From: Bacillota bacterium
GTDB taxonomy: Bacteria > Bacillota > Clostridia > Acetivibrionales > JAEXSP01
Assembly (NCBI GenBank): GCA_023453795.1
Contig: JAEXSP010000003.1
Span: forward strand, 29,676-93,675
DNA: 64,000 nucleotides
Direction: 5' to 3'
The translations under genes were made by a program, and so were the position numbers. Positions 26,744-34,452 of this stretch are shown piece after piece. Under the pieces are notes generated by a model. The model was not told the DNA's origin, ran no database searches, and was given only the letters and a program-made list of their open reading frames with translations. Within the stretch, counting starts at the first letter, position 1; each line of letters begins with the position of its first letter.

Positions 26744-28291
26744 ATGAAAAAGAACATAGCTGTTGTTTATCTAGTCATTTTAGTAGTATTTTCTGCAATT
26801 TATCTTTGTATTTTGCCTTTCCCGGGCATCTGGCTGAAAATCACGACTTATCTTGCTCTGGCATTAATATGGGTTGCAATTTATATTTATATTAGCAGGA
26901 ATCATTTCATTGAGATGAGAAGCAAATCAAAGGCCTTGAAAAAGAAGTTCAGCAAATTGAATTACGAAGTTCAAGCAGCCTCAAGCCAGATATCCGCAGT
27001 ATCCGAACAGATGAATATAACGCTTGATGAAAATAATGCATTTGCACAGCAGTTGTATGCTGAAACAAAAGAAATGGCCGCATTGAATGAGGATGTTAAC
27101 GGGAGAATGAAGTCCACACTGGACGGCGTAAGAAAGATTATAGAGCTTTTAGAGGAGGCAGTTAAAACATCCGGCGAGATGGAGGAGGTAGGACTTTCAT
27201 CAAATCAAATTATTAAAAGCAGTCTGGACGAGATCCTAAATATTGTTAACTTTATTAAGGAAATCCGGGAATCCTCAGATGCCACCATGAAGTATATGGG
27301 GAGGCTGAACGATACTTCCGGGGAAATAATTCATATTCTCGAAACTGTAAGCAACATATCTAAACAAACGCATCTCCTTGCTTTGAATGCATCAATAGAG
27401 GCTGCAAGGGCCGGAGAGGCAGGCCGTGGATTTGCAGTTGTTGCGGATGAAATAGGAAAGCTTGCAGCCGGTACGAATGATTCCGTAAAAGATATCAATA
27501 CTCTTGTTAATGCCGTTCAAGAAGAGATAAACGGCGTATTTGAGGTTACTCAGGAGAACTCCTTAAAGGTCGAGCGGGGAGTAAAGCTTTCCGCTAATGT
27601 TGAAAAAAACCTTGAGAACATTGACAATTCTTTCAAAGATGTATTACGGATGATTAAAAGGATAAACAGCTTGTCACAGGAGGAAGCATCGCTTACGAGG
27701 GAAATAGGAAGCAAGGTAGGAAGTGTTGAAGAAATTGTGAAAAGCACTCAGATGAGTGTTGAAAATGTAAAGGAATCGGTACATAAACAGAAACATAGCA
27801 TAGAGGGCATTGCTGAGATGGGGGAACGATTGAATGAGGCTTCCAAGAATCTATCTGAAATTATTGACATTTCTACACTGGAAGAGATAACGAAAGCCAA
27901 TAGAGATAAAATTAATAATGCTGTTGAAGAATTCCACAGCATAGCAGACAGGCTTCAAAACGAAAAGACTATTTTGACTTTTGAAAAATCAAACCATAAC
28001 AGGATTCTGGATGGCCTTATAAAGAACTATGGATTTATTGAGGCTATATGGACGAATGACAGTAAGGGCAGGTTCATATGCTCTATTCCGGAAGCCGGTA
28101 TAGCTAATGCAAGTGTAAGAGAATGGTTTAAAAGGAGCATAGAAGGCGATGAATACATTTCGCAGGCGTATGTCTCAGCGATAACAAGAAATCCCTGCAT
28201 TACAGTTTCAAGGCCAATAGTTAAAGATGACGGTACAATAGCGGGTGTCATTGGAATTGACATTAAACTATGCGAAATGAAAGAGCTTTAA
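26744..28291 (+). CDS. Methyl-accepting chemotaxis protein with C-terminal sensor-like domain
   Basis: 515 residues. Two membrane helices lie close together at the N-terminus (about 5-25 and 32-52) with almost no outside loop, so there is no external sensor. A cytoplasmic signalling hairpin follows, with the CheA/CheW-contact tip containing LLALNASIEAARAGEAGRGFAVVADEI-type sequence (about 220-245). After the hairpin, about residues 420-515, comes a PDC/Cache-like module (IEAIWTNDSKGRF, SRPIVKDDGTIAGVIGIDI). A sensor after the signalling part, in the cytosol, is an unusual order. ATG 26744 follows GAAGGGAG. Confidence 0.88.
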   Translation: MKKNIAVVYLVILVVFSAIYLCILPFPGIWLKITTYLALALIWVAIYIYISRNHFIEMRSKSKALKKKFSKLNYEVQAASSQISAVSEQMNITLDENNAFAQQLYAETKEMAALNEDVNGRMKSTLDGVRKIIELLEEAVKTSGEMEEVGLSSNQIIKSSLDEILNIVNFIKEIRESSDATMKYMGRLNDTSGEIIHILETVSNISKQTHLLALNASIEAARAGEAGRGFAVVADEIGKLAAGTNDSVKDINTLVNAVQEEINGVFEVTQENSLKVERGVKLSANVEKNLENIDNSFKDVLRMIKRINSLSQEEASLTREIGSKVGSVEEIVKSTQMSVENVKESVHKQKHSIEGIAEMGERLNEASKNLSEIIDISTLEEITKANRDKINNAVEEFHSIADRLQNEKTILTFEKSNHNRILDGLIKNYGFIEAIWTNDSKGRFICSIPEAGIANASVREWFKRSIEGDEYISQAYVSAITRNPCITVSRPIVKDDGTIAGVIGIDIKLCEMKEL

Positions 28292-28311
28292 AAATAGTAT
28301 ATTTTTATAAT

Positions 28312-28322
28312 TACATAGTGTA
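28312..28322 (+). promoter_or_regulatory. Second TACA-TAG-TGTA inverted repeat
   Basis: The same 11-mer as at 26631-26641, here about 90 bases before the DUF1858 gene and followed by TATAATATAAT. Shared context (TTATAAxT before it) suggests a common promoter or operator element. Confidence 0.38.
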
Positions 28323-28410
28323 TAATATAATCAATCTGAAATTCCTATTTTACGGAGTTTACGGAACTGAAAAGCAGTTTATTATAAAGCCTAAGGGAGG
28401 AACTTAAATT

Positions 28411-28620
28411 ATGCCCAAAATTACACCTGATATGATAATAGCGGATGTTTTGAAGCTAGACAAGGGAACAGTACCGATATTTTTGAATAGCGGTATGCAT
28501 TGCCTTGGCTGTCCGTCTTCATCCGGTGAAAGCATTGAGGATGCTTGCCAAATCCACGGGATTGATGCAGATAAGCTGGTTAAAGAATTAAATGCTTTTT
28601 TTGAAACAAAAAATGCGTAA
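28411..28620 (+). CDS. DUF1858 domain protein
   Basis: 69 residues that match the small DUF1858 family (hybrid-cluster-protein-associated, disulphide type): start ITPDMIIADVL, the Cys pair in MHCLGCPSSSGES and a final helix DKLVKELNAFFE. A conserved C-x2-C plus a third Cys (EDACQIHG) suggests redox or metal binding. Strong GGGAGG site. Function unknown; the family is common in anaerobes. Confidence 0.9.
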   Translation: MPKITPDMIIADVLKLDKGTVPIFLNSGMHCLGCPSSSGESIEDACQIHGIDADKLVKELNAFFETKNA

Positions 28621-28652
28621 ACTAATCAATGCACAAAATTTATTGGTCAATT

Positions 28653-28680
28653 AAAGTCTCTTAAGCAGGGGCTTTTTTTG
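28653..28680 (+). terminator. Terminator of the DUF1858 gene
   Basis: AAAGTCTC (28653-28660) pairs with GGGGCTTT (28668-28675), using two G-U pairs, and runs into seven T. Confidence 0.65.
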
Positions 28681-28690
28681 TCTGGCGGGA

Positions 28691-28766
28691 AAATCCGAAC
28701 ATTATTGTGAATTTTTCAAAGAATGTTCGGATTATTATTGTTTTTTGTTATATTTTTTGCTAAAAT
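28691..28766 (+). promoter_or_regulatory. Inverted PurBox pair and promoter of purA
   Basis: AAATCCGAACATT (28691-28703) fits the Bacillus PurR box AWWWCCGAACWWT at every position. Its inverted partner AATGTTCGGATTA (28722-28734) fits 12 of 13, and the core arms form a perfect 12-bp inverted repeat with an 18-base gap. A TTGTTT (28738-28743), 17 bases, TAAAAT (28761-28766) promoter follows directly. Paired, inverted boxes at this spacing are the known PurR operator design. Confidence 0.82.
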
Positions 28767-28886
28767 CATAGTGGAAATAATTTTAACATATCTTAAAAAT
28801 ATTTATGTTGCATAATTTCAGGTTTTCCAGTTATAATTTAAATGTTGCTTAAAAATGAAGTGCAGCTTGAATGGGGGTATTGCAGT

Positions 28887-30161
28887 ATGGCTACTAGGAT
28901 TGTTGTGGGTACCCAATGGGGAGATGAAGGTAAGGGAAAATATATTGATATGCTTGCGGGCGATTCTGATTTGGTTGTCCGGTTTTCGGGCGGAAACAAT
29001 GCCGGGCATACGATAGTTGCTGATGGCGTTAAATATGCGCTTCATCTTATACCTTCGGGCATATTACACAAAGGGAAAAAATGTGTAATCGGAAACGGCG
29101 TAGTTATAGACCCTGCCGTATTAATCAAGGAAATAGAAGAATTAAATGAAAAAGGTATAGATACCAGCAATCTGCTCATCAGTGACAGGGCTCATGTTAT
29201 AATGCCGTACCATAAAGAGCTTGATGAGCTTCAGGAGAAGTTCAGAGGAAGTAACAGCATCGGTACTACTAAAAGAGGAATTGGTCCTGCTTATTCGGAT
29301 AAGACTGAAAGAAGCGGAATAAGAATATGTGATTTGATAGATGAGAATGTTTTCCCTCAAAGGGTCAAGGACAATCTTGAGGTTAAGAACCTTATAATTG
29401 AAAAGGTGTACGGGGGAAAAGGCTTTAAGGCTGAAGACATAATTTCCGAGTACACGGAGTATGCAAATTATCTGAGAAAATATGTTGTTGATTCAAGCGT
29501 TATAATATTTGATGCCATTGAACAGGGAAAAAACATATTATTTGAAGGTGCTCAAGCAACATTCCTTGACTTGGATTTCGGCACATATCCGTATGTAACA
29601 TCTTCAAATCCTGTTGCAGGCGGTGTATGTACAGGAGCCGGAATCGGTCCTGTATTCATAAATGAAGTTTACGGTGTGCTTAAGGCTTATACTTCAAGAG
29701 TCGGAGCAGGGCCTTTCCCAACCGAGCAAATCAACGAAATCGGGGATAAGATCAGGGAACTCGGATGGGAGTACGGTACAACTACAGGCAGGCCAAGACG
29801 CTGCGGCTGGCTGGATACGGTTATGATAAAATATGCTGCACGTATTAACGGTCTGACCGGGCTTGCAATAAACCACGTAGATACAATCGGAAAGCTTGAT
29901 AAAATTAAGCTTTGCACTGCTTACATGAAAGACGGCAAGAAGATCACATACTTCCCGGCCAGCCTTGAGGAGCTTGCGAAATGCGAACCTGTATATGAGG
30001 AATTCGAGCCATGGAATGAGGACATTTCAGGTGCCAGAAGCTACAATGAATTACCTGCAAATGCCAAGAAATACCTCTCAAGAATAGAAGAACTCGTTGG
30101 TGTTAAGGTTAAGCTCATCGGCGTAGGAAAAGATCGGGAGCAAACAATTAAAGTCAATTGA
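28887..30161 (+). CDS. purA: Adenylosuccinate synthetase
   Basis: 424 residues from the ATG at 28887, the usual length; the in-frame ATG at 28842 would add 15 unconserved residues. It joins IMP and aspartate with GTP in AMP synthesis. Motifs: VVGTQWGDEGKGK (GTP P-loop and catalytic Asp), FSGGNNAGHT, GTTKRGIGPAY, and FEGAQATFLDLDFG. The PurBox pair upstream points to PurR control. Monocistronic. Confidence 0.97.
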   Translation: MATRIVVGTQWGDEGKGKYIDMLAGDSDLVVRFSGGNNAGHTIVADGVKYALHLIPSGILHKGKKCVIGNGVVIDPAVLIKEIEELNEKGIDTSNLLISDRAHVIMPYHKELDELQEKFRGSNSIGTTKRGIGPAYSDKTERSGIRICDLIDENVFPQRVKDNLEVKNLIIEKVYGGKGFKAEDIISEYTEYANYLRKYVVDSSVIIFDAIEQGKNILFEGAQATFLDLDFGTYPYVTSSNPVAGGVCTGAGIGPVFINEVYGVLKAYTSRVGAGPFPTEQINEIGDKIRELGWEYGTTTGRPRRCGWLDTVMIKYAARINGLTGLAINHVDTIGKLDKIKLCTAYMKDGKKITYFPASLEELAKCEPVYEEFEPWNEDISGARSYNELPANAKKYLSRIEELVGVKVKLIGVGKDREQTIKVN

Positions 30162-30183
30162 TAATAAAATTTAAAATAAATAG

Positions 30184-30212
30184 TTGACAGAACTCTAAGT
30201 TATGTGTATTAT
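30184..30212 (+). promoter_or_regulatory. tRNA-Lys promoter
   Basis: TTGACA (30184-30189), 17-base spacer, TATTAT (30207-30212), followed by a hairpin ACAGAGAGATT / AATCTCTCTGT at about 30239-30263 that may end purA read-through or sit in the tRNA leader. Confidence 0.78.
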
Positions 30213-30269
30213 ATATACTTGCGTGACAAAATCAGAAAACAGAGAGATTAATAATCTCTCTGTAATTTT

Positions 30270-30345
30270 GGGCCATTAGCTCAGTTGGCAGAGCACTTGA
30301 CTTTTAATCAAGGTGTCCCGCGTTCGAGTCGCGGATGGCTCACCA
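30270..30345 (+). tRNA. tRNA-Lys (anticodon TTT)
   Basis: 76 bases with encoded CCA. Acceptor GGGCCAT pairs with ATGGCTC; anticodon loop CTTTTAA at 30301-30307; T-arm GCGTTCGAGTCGC. A strong terminator follows at once. Confidence 0.97.
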
Positions 30346-30378
30346 AAACCCTGTAATCAGTAGATTACAGGGTTTTTT
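30346..30378 (+). terminator. tRNA-Lys terminator
   Basis: Perfect 13-bp stem AAACCCTGTAATC / GATTACAGGGTTT with a 4-base loop, then six T in total. Confidence 0.92.
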
Positions 30379-30584
30379 GATATCTGCCCGCGGTCTACCA
30401 TGATTGTAAATAGGAGCATTATTAATCAAGCATTCTGACTGCTTTTTGCTTGTGGTTTATAAATTAGAAGGATTGTGGTATAGTGGTAAAAAGAAAAGAC
30501 GTATTAGTCATATAAACACTTTAAAAAGCGCTGTTAAAATTCTATATTCCGAAAGATGTAAGATTGATGGGAAGGTGGAATCAA

Positions 30585-31280
30585 ATGGAGAACATTAAAG
30601 AACAACTAGAAGCAATTAGAAGCAAGCTAGACAGGCTGAAGGAACTAGATAGAAACTATTCAGGGTTTGGTTCTGAAAGCCATAAATATAAACTGAATAA
30701 AAGGCTTACTCAAAGTGATATAAAGCAATACCAAATAAAATATAACATAATCCTGCCGGAGGAATATGCACAATTTCTTATGCACATAGGAAATGGTGGA
30801 GCTGGACCCTGTTATGGACTATTGCCTTTAGAAGAAAATGAGAATTCAATAAATATATCTGAAGTATTTCCTTATCAATTTGAAAGTCCATTTTATTTAG
30901 AAGGCAAATATGATGAATTCTATGAGCGGATGGATGAATGTGAATCACTGGACGAAGAAGATGCTGTATGTGAAGAGTTAAATGAAATAAAAGACCGGGA
31001 ATATCTAAATTCTCTCAAAGGTTTCATAGACCTTAATCATGAGGGATGTGCAATGTACAATATATTAATAGTAAATGGGAAAGACCACGGATGCGTTTGG
31101 TTTTTTGACTTTTCAGATGATTTTGGTACGGTTCCATTAATAAATCCTGAAAGTTCAAAGCCAATGAGATTTTTAGATTGGTATGAACTGTGGTTGGATG
31201 AGCAAATAGAATTTTTTGAAAATAAGACAAAGGGAAAAACAGGTTTTGGTTCATACATTTCATATGCTAAACCAAAGTAG
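30585..31280 (+). CDS. SMI1/KNR4 (SUKH) family protein
   Basis: 231 residues. The core pattern is clear: ITQ-equivalent LTQSDIKQYQIKYNIILPEEYAQFLMHIGNGGAGP (about 45-80), then GLLPLEE, typical of SMI1/KNR4. A charged acidic segment follows, then a C-terminal LDWYELWLDEQIEF helix. Such proteins serve as toxin immunity proteins or in cell-wall-linked regulation. The ATG at 30585 has AAGGTGG at the right spacing. The gene stands alone downstream of tRNA-Lys; no toxin partner is seen. Confidence 0.88.
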   Translation: MENIKEQLEAIRSKLDRLKELDRNYSGFGSESHKYKLNKRLTQSDIKQYQIKYNIILPEEYAQFLMHIGNGGAGPCYGLLPLEENENSINISEVFPYQFESPFYLEGKYDEFYERMDECESLDEEDAVCEELNEIKDREYLNSLKGFIDLNHEGCAMYNILIVNGKDHGCVWFFDFSDDFGTVPLINPESSKPMRFLDWYELWLDEQIEFFENKTKGKTGFGSYISYAKPK

Positions 31281-31652
31281 AATTATTTAGCGTAAGCTGA
31301 ACATGATAAAATATCTTGTATTGATTATTATACAATTCTGTATTATAATTGATTCATTAGTAATACGTTCTCAAATAGTAAATTCTTTAAAGCGTAAATT
31401 TCTACAAATTCCATTTAAGATTTAATTAGTAAAATTCAATAGTTGTACTTTATTTTTTTTGCTACCAAGAACAGTTATTCGCATCAATTTTTAAACTAAT
31501 ATATTATGTAAATGTAATACTTTTTCAGGTGAAATATTTGTTAAAACAGCTGCCAAAAATTGTAGATAAAATATCAAGCTTATTACTTGTTAAAAATTTA
31601 TTTGTCACATACATATCCCACTAAAATTAAATAATGGAAAGGAGTTGAATAA
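31281..31652. other. AT-rich gene-free stretch
   Basis: 372 bases between the SMI1/KNR4 gene and cheW. I see no coding frame, RNA gene, terminator or SigD-type promoter. Only the GGAAAGGAG ribosome site for cheW at about 31636-31644 is clear. Confidence 0.55.
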
Positions 31653-32144
31653 ATGCCAAATGCCGTTAACGAAATGGAATTTATTGATGCAGAAGATACC
31701 CAGAAAGATAAATACCTGACCTTTTCTCTGGGTGATGAATACTACGGAATAGAAATAGGCTATGTTACGGAAATCATCGGGATACAGCCTATTGCTGAAG
31801 TTCCTGAACTCCCTGATTACATCAGGGGCATCATCAACTTAAGAGGGAAGATTATACCCGTCATGGATGTTAGGAGGCGTTTCAGGAAAGATGCTAAAGA
31901 GTATGACGATAGAACTTGCATTATTGTTATTGATGTTATGAATACATATGTAGGTTTGATCGTTGACAGGGTTTCGGAAGTATTATCGATTGAGGAAAAG
32001 GACATTGAACTGCCTCCTAATATGAGCAAAGGCTCTGTAGGATATATTAAAGGGATCGGTAAGGTTGGAAGTGATGTGAAGCTTATCCTGGACTGCAATC
32101 GGCTTTTGAACCAGGAAGATTTGGAGAATATTAAGGGGGAATAA
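31653..32144 (+). CDS. cheW: Chemotaxis coupling protein CheW
   Basis: 163 residues with the CheW beta-barrel pattern: YLTFSLGDEYYGIEIGYVTEI, the GIINLRGKIIPVMDVR motif and GLIVDRVSEVL. It links chemoreceptors to the kinase CheA. The receptor gene follows after one base, so this is a CheW-receptor pair; no cheA or cheY lies in the window, so the pair must plug into a system encoded elsewhere. Confidence 0.95.
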   Translation: MPNAVNEMEFIDAEDTQKDKYLTFSLGDEYYGIEIGYVTEIIGIQPIAEVPELPDYIRGIINLRGKIIPVMDVRRRFRKDAKEYDDRTCIIVIDVMNTYVGLIVDRVSEVLSIEEKDIELPPNMSKGSVGYIKGIGKVGSDVKLILDCNRLLNQEDLENIKGE

Positions 32145-32145
32145 G

Positions 32146-34386
32146 ATGTTCAAAAAGATGTCGCTAAAAATGAAGCTTTGGTTACTTGTATGTATTCCTA
32201 CTATATCAATATTAATTTTGACTGCAGTTTCGGTGTATTATGTAAATAAAATAAACAAAGATCTCAAATCCGATCTTTATGACAAGGGGTTTCAAAGCAT
32301 AAAGAATGTTCTGAATGCCGACAGGGATATGTATCAGTCTATGAATTCTGCGAATTTGATATTTTCCGGTAAGCTTAACGCAGAAGAGCTTAAAAATCAA
32401 ATAAAAGATTATAAGGATAATTACGATCAAGCAAGGACAAGGATGGCAGAAGCAAAAAAGATACTGGTTTCCGATGAGTCAAAGTGGAGTGGGTATAAAT
32501 TGAAAGATTTAACCCTATTTGACCTTTTCACAAAATATGAATCGGATTTCAACCAATGGATAGTCGATACGGATAAACTAGTCAATACAGGGATTGCAAA
32601 ACCAAATTGGGATGCAGAATTCAATAGCGCAAGGGAATATGTGAACCAAATCGGAGAATTGATAGAGATTGGTATGGATGATTCCGTCAAGCTAAGTAAC
32701 AATGCCAAAAACAAAATGATTTTTATGATTATTTTAGTAGATGTTGTTGCGTTTGTTATCATTTTTCTTGCGACCTTCATCATTTTATCCTTTATAACAA
32801 AACCTCTTATGAAAATGAAGACGATGATAGCGGAAATCAGTAAAGGGCATCTCAATTCCCGGTTGAAACTTGATTTACAAGATGAAATAGGACAAATGGC
32901 GAAGACGATGGACGAATTTGCAGATGACCTGCAGAACAACACCGTTATGGTAATCAAAAAGATCGGCGAAGGGGATTTGAATATTAAAGCACATGTTGTT
33001 GACGATAAGGATGAAATAGGTCCTGCGCTTAATAATACGATAGATTCCCTGAAAAGATTAATATCTGATACTAACATGCTTGTTAAAGCAGCTGTGGATG
33101 GAAACCTGAGTGAAAGGGCCGATATTTCAGCACATAATGGCGATTATCGCAAAATAATTGAAGGTGTTAACCGTACTTTGGACGCAATTATTGCACCAAT
33201 AAAAGAGACATCTGAGGTGCTAAAAGAGGTATCGGCCGGAAATTTGAATGTTAGTGTGAAAGGTAATTATAAAGGGGATCATGCCGAAATAAAGAGTGCA
33301 ATGAATGAAACAATTAATTCGCTTTCAAGTTACATCGGAGAGATTTCCGAAACATTGACAGAGATGGCAAAGGGCAATTTGGATGTGGAAATTACAAATG
33401 AGTATAAAGGTGATTTCATAGAAATCAAAAAATCCCTTAATGCAATAATAAAATCCCTGAATGATGTCCTTAGTGACATAAGCACTGCATCCGCTCAAGT
33501 CAGCTCCGGAGCAAGGCAGGTATCCAGTTCGGCCCAACTGCTTTCTCAGGGAGCGACTGAACAATCCAGCGCGACAGAAGAATTGTCAGCCTCGATGGAG
33601 GAAATTGCCACACAAACCAGAAACAATGCCGTAAACGCCAATCAAGCCAATCAAATTGCAATTGATGTTAAAGAAAACGCAGTCCGTGGCAATGAACAAA
33701 TGGGTCAAATGTTGAAGGCTATGGAGGATATTAACAATTCCTCAAACAACATTTCGAAGATCATCAAGGTTATTGATGAAATTGCTTTCCAGACAAATAT
33801 TCTTGCTTTGAATGCCGCAGTGGAAGCCGCAAGGGCCGGTCAGCATGGAAAAGGCTTTGCTGTTGTTGCGGAAGAAGTGAGGAATCTTGCGGCCCGTTCT
33901 GCCAATGCAGCTGAAGAGACTACCGCACTGATAGAAAGTTCGATTAAAAAGGTCGAGGGCGGCACTAAAATGGCAAATGAGACTGCCGGTGCCCTTGACA
34001 AGATAGTTGAAGGAGTAGCCAAGGTCGCGTCCCTTGTGAACAATATTGCAACTGCATCCAATGAGCAGGCCTCCGGCATTGCGCAGGTCAATCAAGGCAT
34101 CATGCAGGTTTCCACGGTGACACAGACCAATTCGGCAACATCAGAAGAGAGTGCGGCAGCAAGTGAAGAATTATCGGGACAGGCTGAAATGCTGAATGAT
34201 ATGGTAAGCAGGTTTAAACTCAAGAAAAATATGAATGCTAATGTAAACCTTGACGATATTAACCCTAATGTACTAAAAATGCTTGAAGACATGGCAGATA
34301 AGAAAAAAGGCAAGCACTTAAAAAATGGGTATATTGACACAAAATCAAAGATAACGCTTGATGATAAGGAATTCGGCAAATATTAA
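32146..34386 (+). CDS. Methyl-accepting chemotaxis protein with HAMP array
   Basis: 746 residues. TM1 about 10-30, a four-helix-bundle-type outer domain (about 31-185), TM2 about 186-210, a HAMP domain, then two or three further HAMP-like units marked by the recurring GNLxxxxxxxYKGDxxEIKxxxN pattern (about 290-430), and the signalling hairpin with tip LNAAVEAARAGQHGKGFAVVAEEVR. Poly-HAMP arrays are known in cytosolic and some membrane receptors. Paired with cheW. A terminator follows. Confidence 0.94.
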   Translation: MFKKMSLKMKLWLLVCIPTISILILTAVSVYYVNKINKDLKSDLYDKGFQSIKNVLNADRDMYQSMNSANLIFSGKLNAEELKNQIKDYKDNYDQARTRMAEAKKILVSDESKWSGYKLKDLTLFDLFTKYESDFNQWIVDTDKLVNTGIAKPNWDAEFNSAREYVNQIGELIEIGMDDSVKLSNNAKNKMIFMIILVDVVAFVIIFLATFIILSFITKPLMKMKTMIAEISKGHLNSRLKLDLQDEIGQMAKTMDEFADDLQNNTVMVIKKIGEGDLNIKAHVVDDKDEIGPALNNTIDSLKRLISDTNMLVKAAVDGNLSERADISAHNGDYRKIIEGVNRTLDAIIAPIKETSEVLKEVSAGNLNVSVKGNYKGDHAEIKSAMNETINSLSSYIGEISETLTEMAKGNLDVEITNEYKGDFIEIKKSLNAIIKSLNDVLSDISTASAQVSSGARQVSSSAQLLSQGATEQSSATEELSASMEEIATQTRNNAVNANQANQIAIDVKENAVRGNEQMGQMLKAMEDINNSSNNISKIIKVIDEIAFQTNILALNAAVEAARAGQHGKGFAVVAEEVRNLAARSANAAEETTALIESSIKKVEGGTKMANETAGALDKIVEGVAKVASLVNNIATASNEQASGIAQVNQGIMQVSTVTQTNSATSEESAAASEELSGQAEMLNDMVSRFKLKKNMNANVNLDDINPNVLKMLEDMADKKKGKHLKNGYIDTKSKITLDDKEFGKY

Positions 34387-34398
34387 AAAATGTACATG

Positions 34399-34434
34399 AA
34401 AAGCTTAGATCAATCCCCCATGATCTAAGCTTTT
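34399..34434. terminator. Bidirectional terminator
   Basis: Perfect 14-bp stem AAAAGCTTAGATCA / TGATCTAAGCTTTT with an 8-base loop, between the convergent chemoreceptor and the vWA-protein gene. T tracts exist on both sides. Confidence 0.9.
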
Positions 34435-34452
34435 CTATTATTCAAAATTCAA

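Noticed and set aside
30475..30510. A tRNA-like GGTATAGTGGTA stretch after tRNA-Lys
   Set aside because: It looks like a D-arm, but no anticodon arm, T-arm or acceptor partner follows.
30270..31280. Integration island at tRNA-Lys carrying the SMI1/KNR4 gene
   Set aside because: No repeat of the tRNA 3' end and no integrase are present in the window.
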